NCBI GenBank assembly: GCA_027459785.1 | Contig: DAIDGU010000047.1 | Span: 22,239 to 86,238, forward strand | Length of the DNA stretch: 64,000 bases | Direction: 5' to 3' | Origin: Ktedonobacteria bacterium | GTDB lineage: Bacteria; Chloroflexota; Ktedonobacteria; Ktedonobacterales; JACDGC01 | Shown: positions 1 to 9,408 of the stretch, one piece after another | Position numbering within the stretch: the first letter of the stretch is position 1 | Layout: each line of letters opens with the position of its first letter | Position numbers and translations under genes: made by a program | The notes under the pieces: generated by a model | Databases searched by the model: none | Seen by the model: only the letters and a program-made list of their open reading frames with translations | Told to the model about the DNA's origin: nothing

Positions 1-2045
1 CGCTGGATACTTTCAAGCAAATGGTGATGGCACGGACCATCAACGAGACGCTGAAAGCGCGCAAGACGCAGGGGCGTTTCCCCTTTTACATCGGCGCGGG
101 CGGCCACGAGGCGCTGGCCGGCGGGGTGGCGGCGTTGCGCGCCGACGACTGGCTCGCCTTCTATTACCGCGACCTCGCGGGCTGGCTCCAGCGCACGCAT
201 GATCCCTTCGGCCCGATCCGCGCGGCGTATTCGCGCACGACCGACCCCATGACCGCTGGGCGCAACATGCCCGAACACTTCAGCAGCCGCCACTTTCACA
301 TCATGCCTACCTTCAGCGAAGTATCTGGCCTGGCCCCCTTCGCTGCCGGCGCGGCGTATGCCTTTAAACGCAACCAGAGCGGGCAGGTGGTCATGTTCTG
401 CACGGGCGATGGCGGCGTGGCGACCAACGATTTCAACGTCCTTTACCGCGCCGCGACGATCCATAAGCTGCCGGTGATCATGGTGGTGGAAAATAACGGC
501 TGGGCCATCACGACGCCGACCGAGGGCCACCAGTGGGGCGGCAACCTCACCGAATGGGCGCGGGCCGGTGGCGCGCACGCCGTGGAGATGGACGGTACCG
601 ACGCCCTCGCCGTGCATGACGCCGTGACCGAACTGGCCGCGCGCGCCCGCACCGACGGCCCCGTCTTCCTGCACCTGCGCATGGGCCTGCTCGATCCGCA
701 TTCCAGCAGCACCGACATCTACGCCTACCGCGACCGCAGCGAAGTGGCACAGACCAAGCAGACGCGCGACCCCATCGCCAACACCGGTCACCACTTGATC
801 CAGATGGGCCTGCTCAAAGACGGCGACATCGAGCGCCTGCTGGGCGAGGCGAAAGATCACCTGAACGAGATCGAAGATCAGGTGTTGACGGAACCGGAGC
901 CGACCGGCGAGCGCCTGCTCCACAACCTCTATGCCTGGCCCACCGAACCCACCGTCGAGCCGACCGGCACGACCACGCCGATGAACATGCTGGCGGCCAT
1001 CAATGATGCGCTAGTGGAGATCGTCAAGCGCGACCCCGGCTTCTTTGTCTATGGGCAGGATGTCGGCAGCCCGCGTGGCGGCGTTTTCGGCGCAACGCAA
1101 GCCCTGGTGACGAACTATCCGAACAGCGCCATCAGCAGCCCGCTGAATGAGCAACTGATTTTCGGCATCGCTGCCGGTGCGTCGCTGGTTGATAACCGCG
1201 CCCGTTGCGGCGAGATCCAGTTCGTGGACTATCACCAATCGATGGCGCAATCTTTGCGCCTGGCCGCGCGCATCCTCTATCAGTCGAACGGCGACTGGAC
1301 CTGCCCGGTGGTGATCCGCACGAAGGCCGGCAGCGGCGGCGGCGGCCCGATCTCCGATTCTGGCGCGGGCGGCGGCGCGTTCGGCCACTCGCATTCCGGC
1401 GAGTATTGGTTCACCAGCACCCCCGGCCTGATCACGCTCTGCCCCAGCACGCCGTATGACGCGAAGGGCTTGCTGATCGAAGCCTCGCGCACGCAATCGC
1501 CGGTGGTCTACCTGGAACGCGGGCGCCTCTACCGCTCCGATCCGCCGAAGGACGCCAGCGGCAACCTCATCGCGCCCCTGGCGGACCTCTGGAACGTGCC
1601 GTCCGGTTACTACACGGTCCCGATGCAGAGCGCGCGACGCATCCGCATTGGCACCTCGCCCTTCGTGACGGGCGTGATCGTTACCTGGGGAACGATGATG
1701 TTGGAAAGCGCTATCGCGGCGGCGAACGTGGCCGCGCGCCACGGCAGCGCCTTCGACATCGTCGATCTGCGCACGCTCTTCCCCTTCGACGAAGCGACGA
1801 TCAGCGCCGCCATCCAGGAGGCGAATCGCGTGGTGGTGGTGACGGAAGAGGGCGACCACACTAACTTCGGTCGCCATATCCATTCCTGGATCGTGGAACA
1901 CCACTTCGAGGATCTCGACCAGCCGGCAGCCTTCATCAGGGCCAAGGGCGTCCCCGCCGCGCCCTACTTCGGCGCGGAAGAGGAAGTCTTCTATCCGACG
2001 GCGAAGGATGTCGAAGCGGTGCTAGAACGCTTCGCGACGGCGTAG
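1..2045 (+). CDS. 2-oxoacid dehydrogenase E1, fused alpha-beta (5' partial)
   Basis: Fused alpha and beta subunits of the thiamine-diphosphate E1 component of a branched-chain 2-oxoacid or pyruvate dehydrogenase complex, which decarboxylates a 2-oxoacid and acylates the lipoyl group of E2. Counting from the first ATG (21), the alpha half runs to about residue 310 and holds the ThDP motif GDG (129-131) to ENNGW (157-161). The beta half, about 320-674, shows IQFVDY and the GHSHSGEYW segment typical of E1 beta. The frame is open to the window edge (codons for LDTFKQ precede the first ATG), and E1 alpha proteins normally have more N-terminal residues, so the true start is probably outside the window. 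No E2 or E3 gene is nearby. The family is firm; the preferred 2-oxoacid cannot be read. Confidence 0.9.
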   Translation, partial: LDTFKQMVMARTINETLKARKTQGRFPFYIGAGGHEALAGGVAALRADDWLAFYYRDLAGWLQRTHDPFGPIRAAYSRTTDPMTAGRNMPEHFSSRHFHIMPTFSEVSGLAPFAAGAAYAFKRNQSGQVVMFCTGDGGVATNDFNVLYRAATIHKLPVIMVVENNGWAITTPTEGHQWGGNLTEWARAGGAHAVEMDGTDALAVHDAVTELAARARTDGPVFLHLRMGLLDPHSSSTDIYAYRDRSEVAQTKQTRDPIANTGHHLIQMGLLKDGDIERLLGEAKDHLNEIEDQVLTEPEPTGERLLHNLYAWPTEPTVEPTGTTTPMNMLAAINDALVEIVKRDPGFFVYGQDVGSPRGGVFGATQALVTNYPNSAISSPLNEQLIFGIAAGASLVDNRARCGEIQFVDYHQSMAQSLRLAARILYQSNGDWTCPVVIRTKAGSGGGGPISDSGAGGGAFGHSHSGEYWFTSTPGLITLCPSTPYDAKGLLIEASRTQSPVVYLERGRLYRSDPPKDASGNLIAPLADLWNVPSGYYTVPMQSARRIRIGTSPFVTGVIVTWGTMMLESAIAAANVAARHGSAFDIVDLRTLFPFDEATISAAIQEANRVVVVTEEGDHTNFGRHIHSWIVEHHFEDLDQPAAFIRAKGVPAAPYFGAEEEVFYPTAKDVEAVLERFATA

Positions 2046-2047
2046 GC

Positions 2048-2117
2048 GGCCCCATCCCGTCGCGTCACGGGAACCCTGCCCCCCGGCCCCCTCCCCATCT
2101 GCGGATGGAGAGGGGGT
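2048..2117. repeat. Family B GC-rich palindromic repeat
   Basis: Copy of the element centred on CCCCTCCCCATCTGCGGATGGAGAGGGG. Its outer part (CGTCGCGTCACGGGAACCCTGC) matches the reverse complement of the copy inside the aspartate kinase gene at 15701-15779. It lies directly behind the E1 stop codon, where its hairpin could act as a terminator, but no T-run follows. Confidence 0.75.
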
Positions 2118-2129
2118 GATCAGCCATCG

Positions 2130-2265
2130 GGATACCGGAGGACAGACATTCTTGTCTGTCACTCTGTCCGTGGGGCGGACATTCTTGTCCGCCAGTCTGT
2201 CCGTGGGGCGGACATTCCTGTCCGCCAAGTGACAGATGGGCATGCCTGTCCGCTAGATACCCCGC
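2130..2265. repeat. Family A palindrome cluster
   Basis: Several degenerate copies of the palindrome (GACAGACATTCTTGTCTGTC, GGCGGACATTCTTGTCCGCC, GGCGGACATTCCTGTCCGCC), separated by CTGTCCGTGGGG. With the family B copy they fill most of the 351-bp gap 2046-2396; I see no gene there. The remaining 2266-2396 shows no clear signal. Confidence 0.85.
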
Positions 2266-2396
2266 CACGTTACACATCCCCAGCCCAGGCGTTATACCGA
2301 TGTGAGGATTCACGGATAGGCACCTCAGAATACCATCAACCCCCCGATGCGGCGTGCGCCGTGGCGGCGGGATGATGTCGATACGAGGGCTTTCCT

Positions 2397-5069
2397 ATGC
2401 ACCTGTCTGCCCCTGGCTTCCCCCGACGTTTGCACCCCCTATTGTCATGCTGCCTGGCCGTTGTGCTGGCTGGCACGGCGGCGCTGCTGGCGCTGCCCAC
2501 GCCCCGTGCGCAGGCGGCGGCGTTGCGCCCGGCCACGACCAGCGGCGTGCCGCCCGGCTTCGCCAAGACGCTGCTGGCGAGCGGCCTGAAGAATCCGGTT
2601 GTGTTCGCATTCGCGCCCAACGGCGACATCTATCTCGGCGAAAAGGGCGGCGCGATCCTGATTTACCGCAACGGCACGGTTCTGCCCACGCCGGTTGTCA
2701 CGCTGAATACCGACAGCGGCGGCGAAAAGGGCTTGCTGGGCCTGGCGCTGGACCCTAGCTTCGCCACCAACGGGTACATGTATGTGTCGTATACCACCCT
2801 GGACGAACACGCGCAGTTGTCGCGGCTCACGGTCGTCAACGGCGTCGCCAGCCTGGCGAGCGAGCGCGTCTATCTGAAGGGCAACCAACTGCAAAACGGC
2901 CATCACAGCGCCAACGACCTGCATGTCGGCCCGGACGGCAAGCTCTGGTGGTCGGTCGGCGACAACGTGCCGGCGATAACCAACGCCCAGACGCTCACTA
3001 ACATCTATGGCAAAATCCTGCGCTTCAATCTGGACGGCACCATCCCCAGCGATAACCCCTTCAAGCAGATCCCCGGCGCGGTGCCAGCGATCTATGCCTA
3101 TGGCCTGCGCAATCCGTTCCGCTTCACCTTCTTGCCCAACGGCCAGGCGATGACGGAAGACACCGGATCGAGCTATTGGGAAGAGATGGATACGATCCAG
3201 CGCGGCGGCAACTTCGGCTGGGACTTCGTGGAGGGCCAATGCGGCAGTTGTGGCTACATCAACCCGGTCTATGCCTATGGCCACCTGCCGACGGACGGCG
3301 CGGAATCGGCCATCGCCGCGTACTCCGGCACCGTCTTCCCGCAGCAATACGATCATGTCGTCTTCTTCGGTGACTACAACCGGCAGGATATCGAGGCCGT
3401 CAGTTTCGATCCCAGCTACCATGTTGAGACGGCGGATACGGTGTTCGACAGCAGCGCGGGGACTATCGCCGATCTGCAAGAGGGGCCGGACGGCGATCTC
3501 TATTACGTCAGCATCTTTGAGGGGACGTTCACCAAGATCGCGCCCGTCGGCCCCTTCGCGCCCACGGCGGCGGCTTCGGCCAGCCCGAACGCCGGCCTGG
3601 CACCGTTGACGGTCCATTGCGCCGCCACGGGATCGAGCGATCCCTATGGCAAACCGCTGACTTATAGCTGGGACTTCGGCGACGGCTCCCCGGTGGCGAC
3701 GACGGCGAATCCCGCGCACACCTACACGGCGAACGGCACGTATACCGCGACGCTGACGGTGAGCAACGGCAGCCAGACCGGCACGGCCACCACGCAGATC
3801 GTCGTGGGCCAGCAGCCACCTAACGCGACGATCACAGCGCCGATGCTTGGCACCACCTATACCGGCGGAGCCACGATCACCTTCAGCGGCACGGCCAGTG
3901 ATCCCGTGGATGGCATGCTGCCGGCCAGCGCCTATACCTGGCAGGTGGACTTCTTCAGCCACGATGTCCTCCAACCGTTCTATACCTATGAGGTCGCGCA
4001 GCCGTTCGCCGGCCCCATCACCGGCGTCACCAGCGGTAGCTTCACGATCCCGAACGATCTGTCGCAGGTGCCTGGCTCGTACTATCGGATCACGCTGACG
4101 GTCAAAGATTCGCTGGGGCTGACGAAGGTGGTGACGCGCTACATTCACCCGCAACTGACGACCTGGACGGCCAACGCGAACATCCCCGGCGCGGCCTTCG
4201 TGGTGGATGGCACCTGGCACACGGGACCGTACACCACGCAGGATGTCGTGGGTGTGCGGCATGTGCTGGCCGGCGTGCCGGCGCAGGGCATCGGTGGCCA
4301 GCGTTATCGCTTGCTGGGCTGGGCCGATGGCAGCGCGCTGACGGACACGATCACCACCAGCGCCAGCGGCGGCACCTACACAGCGATGTATGAACCCGCC
4401 AGCGGCATCCTGCCCGCGCCCTGGCAGAGCGTGGATGTCGGTAGCCCGCTGATGGCCGGCACGGCGGATTATGCCGCCGGCAGCCAGAGCTTTTACGTGG
4501 ATGGGGCCGGCGTGGACGTGTATGGCGCGAACGAGCAGTTCCATTACGTCTATCAAACGCTGAACGGCGCCGGCACGATCATCGCGCGCGTGCGCTACCA
4601 GACGGAATCCAGCCCGTGGGCGAAGGCGGGTCTGATGATCGCGCAGTCTACGGTGGCGGGAACGGCCTTCGTGGATGCCCTGGTGACGCCGAACGTCAGC
4701 CCGAACACGCCGAACACCAATGGCGTCGCCTGCACCCCCGATGGCTGCGCCGCCCCGTTACCCCCCGTCACGCCGGCGGTCGGCTATGGCGTGCGCATGC
4801 AGTATACCGGTCCTGGTGAAAAGTCCGTCACGTCGCCAACGGCCCTCGCCGGTTTCCAATCGCCTAACGAGTGGCTGAAGTTGACGCGCACCGGCACCAC
4901 CTGCACGTCCTGGTACTCGACGGACGGCAGCACGTGGACGCTGATCGGCACGACGAGCCTGGCGCTGAACGCGCCAGCGACCATCGGCCTCTTCGTGACG
5001 GCGCACAACATCGGGCAATATAGCACGGCAGCCTTCGATCACGTGCAGGTGATCACGCCGGCTCCGTAG
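2397..5069 (+). CDS. Secreted PQQ-type glucose/sorbosone dehydrogenase with PKD domain
   Basis: Extracellular quinoprotein sugar dehydrogenase-like protein of 890 aa. Residues 1-44 form a signal peptide (hydrophobic stretch then AQA-A). Residues about 50-380 have the six-bladed propeller signatures of the glucose/sorbosone dehydrogenase family (GEKGLLGLALDP, ENGHHS-like NGHHSANDLHVGPDG, YGLRNPFRF, NFGWDFVEG). About 385-470 is a PKD domain (YSWDFGDG, HTYTANGTYTATLTV). Two Ig-like modules follow, then a C-terminal beta-sandwich (about 670-890; SPWAKAGLMIAQS, WYSTDGSTWTLIG) of the DUF1349/LamG type. It stands alone, unlinked to PQQ synthesis genes. Oxidation of an aldose or sorbosone with PQQ is inferred from the family. 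It could equally be a structural or adhesive surface protein, since the binding modules make up over half of it. Confidence 0.85.
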   Translation: MHLSAPGFPRRLHPLLSCCLAVVLAGTAALLALPTPRAQAAALRPATTSGVPPGFAKTLLASGLKNPVVFAFAPNGDIYLGEKGGAILIYRNGTVLPTPVVTLNTDSGGEKGLLGLALDPSFATNGYMYVSYTTLDEHAQLSRLTVVNGVASLASERVYLKGNQLQNGHHSANDLHVGPDGKLWWSVGDNVPAITNAQTLTNIYGKILRFNLDGTIPSDNPFKQIPGAVPAIYAYGLRNPFRFTFLPNGQAMTEDTGSSYWEEMDTIQRGGNFGWDFVEGQCGSCGYINPVYAYGHLPTDGAESAIAAYSGTVFPQQYDHVVFFGDYNRQDIEAVSFDPSYHVETADTVFDSSAGTIADLQEGPDGDLYYVSIFEGTFTKIAPVGPFAPTAAASASPNAGLAPLTVHCAATGSSDPYGKPLTYSWDFGDGSPVATTANPAHTYTANGTYTATLTVSNGSQTGTATTQIVVGQQPPNATITAPMLGTTYTGGATITFSGTASDPVDGMLPASAYTWQVDFFSHDVLQPFYTYEVAQPFAGPITGVTSGSFTIPNDLSQVPGSYYRITLTVKDSLGLTKVVTRYIHPQLTTWTANANIPGAAFVVDGTWHTGPYTTQDVVGVRHVLAGVPAQGIGGQRYRLLGWADGSALTDTITTSASGGTYTAMYEPASGILPAPWQSVDVGSPLMAGTADYAAGSQSFYVDGAGVDVYGANEQFHYVYQTLNGAGTIIARVRYQTESSPWAKAGLMIAQSTVAGTAFVDALVTPNVSPNTPNTNGVACTPDGCAAPLPPVTPAVGYGVRMQYTGPGEKSVTSPTALAGFQSPNEWLKLTRTGTTCTSWYSTDGSTWTLIGTTSLALNAPATIGLFVTAHNIGQYSTAAFDHVQVITPAP

Positions 5070-5182
5070 CCGCGCAGGCGGTGGTTGCAGACGCCGCCCG
5101 CCATTTTTCCACAACCATCTCCCCCCTCCCTTCATATTCTCGCGCATGCTGTCGATAGCAGAGAAGAAAGGAGGGTTTCCCC

Positions 5183-5674
5183 ATGACCCAAGCAGCCACT
5201 GTCACGCAAACCGCGCTCGACGACGAACAGGTCGTCGTTTTTGATGTCGCCAACGAAGCCTACGCCGTCAATATCGCCCGCGTACACGAGATCATCCGCT
5301 TGCAACAGATCACCGTGATTCCCGGCGCGCCCGCGTGTGTGGAAGGCGTGATCAATCTGCGCGGCAAAGTCATCCCCGTGCTGGATCTGCGCAAGCGTTT
5401 CAGCTTGCACGCGACGGAGCATACGCGTGCCAGCCGCATCGTCGTGGTGGAGATCAGCGGCCAGACGCTCGGCCTGGTCGTGGACGGCGTCTCGGAGGTG
5501 CTGCGCATCGCGCCGGACCGCATCGAACCGCCCTCGCCGCTGGTGACGGGCATCGACAGCCGCTATCTGCGCGGCATCGCCAAGCTGGACGACCAACTGA
5601 TCGTGCTGCTGGACCTGGACCAGGTGCTATCGCCGGTGGAACAGCAGCAACTCGAAGCCAGCGATCTGCGGTGA
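5183..5674 (+). CDS. cheW: Chemotaxis adaptor CheW
   Basis: CheW couples chemoreceptors to the kinase CheA in the signalling array at the membrane. The 163 aa are almost entirely one CheW-like SH3-type domain (VVVFDVANEAYAVNIARVHEI, GVINLRGKVIPVLDLRKRF, GLVVDGVSEVLRI). The start has a strong ribosome site, AGGAGG, 8 nt before the ATG. It is the first gene of the che operon, 16 nt ahead of cheA. No chemoreceptor gene is present in the window, so the signal it relays is unknown. Confidence 0.93.
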   Translation: MTQAATVTQTALDDEQVVVFDVANEAYAVNIARVHEIIRLQQITVIPGAPACVEGVINLRGKVIPVLDLRKRFSLHATEHTRASRIVVVEISGQTLGLVVDGVSEVLRIAPDRIEPPSPLVTGIDSRYLRGIAKLDDQLIVLLDLDQVLSPVEQQQLEASDLR

Positions 5675-5690
5675 AGGAAGTGGCACACCC

Positions 5691-8198
5691 ATGAGTGGAC
5701 AACCCTTGACCTTCGATGCCACGCCCGACGAGATGGTCGTCTTTCTCAGCGAGGCGGAAGAGCAGATGGAACTGCTCAGCCAGGATCTGTTGCGCCTGGA
5801 ACACGAGGGCGATACCAACAGCGAGCTGTTGCAAGAGATCTTTCGCGCCGCGCACACGTTGAAAGGCTCATCGGGCGCGATTGGGCATCAGCGCATGGCG
5901 CACCTGACGCACGCGGTCGAATCCGTGCTGGATCAGGTGCGGCATCACACGCTGCCCGTGACGACGCCGATGATCGATCTGCTGTTGCAAGGCGTCGATG
6001 CCCTGCGCGTGTTGCTGGAGGAAGTGACGACGCTGGTGGAAAGCGCCATCGCCATCGACGATCTCTGCACCGGCCTGAACGCGCTGACAACCCCACCCCC
6101 GGTCGTGGCCCAGCCCGTGCCAGGAAAGCGCGATGAATCGCGCCCCTACATAGCACAGCCGCCAGGCGCGGTTGCAACCGCCGCCCCTTCCGCCGCCCTC
6201 TGGCGCGTCGAAGCCCAGATCGCGCCGGAATGCCTGCTGCCCGCTGTGCGGGCGCTGCAAGTGCTGCTGGCCCTCAGCGGTTTGGGAACGGTGACGCGCA
6301 GCGAGCCGACCAGCGAGATGATCGAGGCCGGCCAGGTCGCGGCGGGTGCGAACGTGACGCTATGGCTCGCGCCGCACAGTGCGGACGACGTGGCCGCGCA
6401 GATCGCGCCTACCCTTGCGAGCGTGCTGGAAGTGACCGTGCAGGCCATCACGCCAGAAGGTCATACTGTTGCCGCCACGCCCCCAGTCGTGCCAGGTGAT
6501 CAGACCGCTTCCTTATGGCAGATCGCCATCACCTTCAATGCGCGTTGCCAGCTACCCGCCGCGCGGGCGCTGCAAGTGGTGCTGACCTGCGCCACTCTCG
6601 GCACGGTGGCAGCGAGCCAGCCGACGCTGGAGGAGATCGAGGCCGGCCAGGTGCCGGTCGATCAGCCGCTCCTGGTGACGGTGAGCGCGCCCGGACCTTT
6701 GGACGCCATCACGGCAGCCGCCCACGCCGCCATTGAGCGCATCCCAGAGGTGCAGGTGGCGTATGTCACGCCCGTGGGCGTAGGGGCGCAACTCATTGCG
6801 CCCGCGTCTTCTGCCACGCCCATGCCTAGCGCCAGCCCTACACCATCTCCCGTCTCAACTCCCCTCTCCATCAAAGATGGGGAGGGGGCGGGGGTGGGGC
6901 CAACGCCCGCCAGCCATGCCCCGCGCATGGTGCGCATCGACGTGGAACGGTTGGACGCGCTGATGAATCTGGTCGGCGAGTTGGTCATCGATCGCACACG
7001 CCTGGCGCGCATCTCCGGCAAGCTGGGGCAGATGGCGCATGATCCCGTGCTGGCGGAGGAGTTGACCGAGACCTGCCGCCACCTGGCGCGCATCAGCGAC
7101 GATCTGCAAGATGAAGTGATGCGCTCACGCATGCTGCCCATCGAATCGGTCTTCAGCAAGTTCCCGCGCCTGGTACGCGACCTGGCCCAGAAAGTCGGCA
7201 AGCCCATCGACTTCATCGTCGAAGGCAAAGACACCGAACTGGACCGCAGCGTAGCCGAGCAGATCGGCGATCCGATCATCCACCTGTTGCGCAACTCCAT
7301 CGACCACGGCGTGGAATCGGCGGAGCGGCGCGCGGCGGTGGGCAAAGCGCCCGCCGGGCAGGTGCGCCTGGCGGCCCGCCACGAAGAGAACCAGATCGTC
7401 ATCGACGTGGAAGACGACGGCCACGGCATCGACATCGAGGTCATCAAGCAGAAAGCCGTCAGCAAGGGCATCCTGAGCGCGGAGGCGGCGGCCCGCCTGA
7501 GCGACCGCGAGGCGGTCGATCTGATCTTCGCTTCCGGTTTTTCCACGGCGGAACAGATCAGCGACATCTCCGGTCGGGGCGTGGGGATGGACATCGTGCG
7601 CACCAATGTCGAACGGCTGAACGGTTCGATCACGGTGGAAACCGAGGTCGGCCAGGGGACGCGCTTCACCGTGCGACTGCCCCTGACGCTGGCGATCATC
7701 CGCGCGCTGCTGGTCGAAGTCGCCGGCCAGACCTATGCCATCCCGCTGACCTCCGTCGTGGAGGCGCTACGCATCGAACGCGAGGCGCTGCGGTCCATCA
7801 ACGGGCGGGCGGCCATCGCCTTGCGCGGCCAGGTGTTGCCGCTGCTGCACCTGCGCGATGTTTTTGCCGAACTTACATCAACAGGGCGACCGGCGGCAGG
7901 GACCGGACGACCACAAGGATCGCCGACCGGCGACACGGCGGAGCGGGCGGCACGCCAGTTCGTTGTGGCCGTGCGCTGGGGCGAGCGGCGTGGTGGGTTG
8001 ATCGTCGATGCGCTCGTCGGCGAACAAGAGATCGTCATCAAGCCGCTGGGCAACTTGTTCCGGTCGGCGCAGGGCGTGTCGGGCGGCGCGGTACTCGGCG
8101 ACGGCCAGGTCGCGCCGATCCTGGATATCGCCACGCTCATCAAACACATCATCGCCACCGATCGCGGCACGGCGGTGTCTCAGGGGGCCGTCGCATGA
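5691..8198 (+). CDS. cheA: Chemotaxis histidine kinase CheA, with two P2-like domains and repeat inserts
   Basis: Autophosphorylating kinase that passes phosphate to CheY and CheB. Domains: Hpt/P1 about 10-115 with phospho-His55 (AAHTLKGSSG); two related P2-like segments at about 169-260 and 273-360 (ALWRVEAQIA / SLWQIAITFN, each with an EAGQV motif); P3 dimerisation from about 413 (IDVERLDALMNLVGELV); P4 ATPase with N box HLLRNSIDHG (531-540) and GRGVGMDIV (628 on); P5 CheW-like domain from about 664. Two oddities: residues about 390-404 (LSIKDGEGAGVGP) are encoded by a family B repeat, and about 732-752 in P5 (GRPAAGTGRPQGSPTGD) look like a degenerate family D repeat. Its stop overlaps the cheC start (ATGA). 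Function is firm; the effect of the inserts is unknown. Confidence 0.95.
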   Translation: MSGQPLTFDATPDEMVVFLSEAEEQMELLSQDLLRLEHEGDTNSELLQEIFRAAHTLKGSSGAIGHQRMAHLTHAVESVLDQVRHHTLPVTTPMIDLLLQGVDALRVLLEEVTTLVESAIAIDDLCTGLNALTTPPPVVAQPVPGKRDESRPYIAQPPGAVATAAPSAALWRVEAQIAPECLLPAVRALQVLLALSGLGTVTRSEPTSEMIEAGQVAAGANVTLWLAPHSADDVAAQIAPTLASVLEVTVQAITPEGHTVAATPPVVPGDQTASLWQIAITFNARCQLPAARALQVVLTCATLGTVAASQPTLEEIEAGQVPVDQPLLVTVSAPGPLDAITAAAHAAIERIPEVQVAYVTPVGVGAQLIAPASSATPMPSASPTPSPVSTPLSIKDGEGAGVGPTPASHAPRMVRIDVERLDALMNLVGELVIDRTRLARISGKLGQMAHDPVLAEELTETCRHLARISDDLQDEVMRSRMLPIESVFSKFPRLVRDLAQKVGKPIDFIVEGKDTELDRSVAEQIGDPIIHLLRNSIDHGVESAERRAAVGKAPAGQVRLAARHEENQIVIDVEDDGHGIDIEVIKQKAVSKGILSAEAAARLSDREAVDLIFASGFSTAEQISDISGRGVGMDIVRTNVERLNGSITVETEVGQGTRFTVRLPLTLAIIRALLVEVAGQTYAIPLTSVVEALRIEREALRSINGRAAIALRGQVLPLLHLRDVFAELTSTGRPAAGTGRPQGSPTGDTAERAARQFVVAVRWGERRGGLIVDALVGEQEIVIKPLGNLFRSAQGVSGGAVLGDGQVAPILDIATLIKHIIATDRGTAVSQGAVA
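6859..6902. repeat. Family B repeat inside cheA
   Basis: ACTCCCCTCTCCATC, AAA, GATGGGGAGGGGG, then CGGGGGTGGGGCC. This is the same element seen between genes at 54516 and 56152, read here in frame as part of the linker before the CheA P3 domain. Confidence 0.85.
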
Positions 8199-8869
8199 AC
8201 ATGGGACCGGTCTTGACGATGCGCCGCGCGCGGCAACTCGAAGTCGTGCATCGCGCCGTGATGCTGGGGTTGCAGACGGCAGCGGCCCAGCTTTCCGCTT
8301 TCGCCGGCCAGGCGATCACCATCGAAGCGCCGCGTCTGGGGCTATGCGCCGTCGAGGATCTGGTGGCGTGCGCGCTGGGGTCAGCCTTCGATGCCGCGCC
8401 GGCCTCCGATGCGGAAGTGGTGATGACGGGCATCTATCTGAGCATGGGGGGCGATGTGGCCGGCCATGTCGTGCTGCTGCTCGCGCCCCCGGACGCGCGG
8501 GCGCTGGTCGCGCCGCTCATCGCCGATCTCGATCCCCCCGCCGACCAGCGTGAAGAGCTGATCCATTCGGCGTTGGGCGAGGTCGGCAACATCACGGCCT
8601 CTGGCTTGCTGAACGCCCTGGCCGACGCAGCGCACCTGCGCATCGGCCCATCGTGTCCGGCGGTCGTCACCGACATGGCCGGCGCGATCCTTGAGCTACC
8701 CCTCCTGGATATCGCGCAGGTCGCCGAAGAAGCATTGTATATCGAGACGACCATCACGCTGGCCGCCGTCGCCGCCACCGGCGTGCTGGCGCTCATCCCC
8801 CACCCGGCAGGGCTGGATGCCCTCATTCGCGGCCTGACGGCGGCGGAAGCACGAGGAGGCCGGCGATGA
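8195..8869 (+). CDS. cheC: CheC-type CheY-P phosphatase
   Basis: CheC proteins remove phosphate from CheY-P and bind CheD. The 224-aa protein has the active-site pattern S-x3-E-x2-N-x22-P at Ser125, Glu129, Asn132 and Pro155 (HSALGEVGN ... PSCP). The N-terminal half (AVEDLVACALG) lacks an obvious second copy of this site, although classical CheC has two. It overlaps cheA by 4 nt upstream and cheD by 4 nt downstream, consistent with translational coupling and with a CheC-CheD complex. Confidence 0.88.
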   Translation: MNMGPVLTMRRARQLEVVHRAVMLGLQTAAAQLSAFAGQAITIEAPRLGLCAVEDLVACALGSAFDAAPASDAEVVMTGIYLSMGGDVAGHVVLLLAPPDARALVAPLIADLDPPADQREELIHSALGEVGNITASGLLNALADAAHLRIGPSCPAVVTDMAGAILELPLLDIAQVAEEALYIETTITLAAVAATGVLALIPHPAGLDALIRGLTAAEARGGRR

Positions 8870-9387
8870 GCGTCAGCACTGTGCTTGCTCCTAAGCAGGC
8901 GGAGACACAACTGGCGGTGGGCATCGGCCAATGCATCGTCGCGCGCGATCCCGCCGTCGCTTTGGTGGCCTACGGTCTGGGATCATGTGTCGCCCTGGCG
9001 GCCTGGGATGCCGGCGCGCGCGTCGCGGGCGTCATCCACATTCTGCTGCCGGAGCCGGCGGCGGGGGCGGTGCATGGGAATCCCGCGCGGTTCGCCACGA
9101 CAGGCGTGCCATATTTCCTGCAAACACTGGCAGAGGCCGGCGCGCAACCGGCGCGGCTGCGGCTGGTGGCCGCCGGCGGCGCACAGATGCTGAGCATGCT
9201 GGCACATGGCCCGCTCACCGGCATCGGGGTGCGCAACCTCGCCGTCATCAAGGAATGCTTGCAAGCCGCGGGCATCCCCCTCGTGGCGGCGGACTGCGGC
9301 GGTCAGGTCGGGCGCACGCTCACCCTCAGCGTCGCCACCGGCCATGTGCATGTGCGCGCCTCCACCGGCGCGACTCAGCAATTGTGA
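8866..9387 (+). CDS. cheD: Chemoreceptor glutamine deamidase CheD
   Basis: CheD deamidates glutamines of chemoreceptors and is controlled by binding CheC. The 173-aa protein carries the catalytic cysteine in GLGSCVAL (Cys41) and the catalytic histidine in GVIHILLPE (His58), plus the conserved AAGGAQML segment. The start overlaps the cheC stop. The pair implies adaptation by a CheC/CheD/CheY-P loop in addition to CheB/CheR. Confidence 0.93.
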   Translation: MSVSTVLAPKQAETQLAVGIGQCIVARDPAVALVAYGLGSCVALAAWDAGARVAGVIHILLPEPAAGAVHGNPARFATTGVPYFLQTLAEAGAQPARLRLVAAGGAQMLSMLAHGPLTGIGVRNLAVIKECLQAAGIPLVAADCGGQVGRTLTLSVATGHVHVRASTGATQQL

Positions 9388-9408
9388 TAGTGAGATGGAG
9401 AAGTAGCG

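Noticed and set aside
2445..4556. Very long minus-strand open frame (703 codons) opposite the sugar dehydrogenase gene
   Set aside because: Composition-driven shadow: the plus-strand frame has clear signal peptide, propeller and PKD motifs, while the minus frame is Arg/His/Gly-rich with no family pattern.
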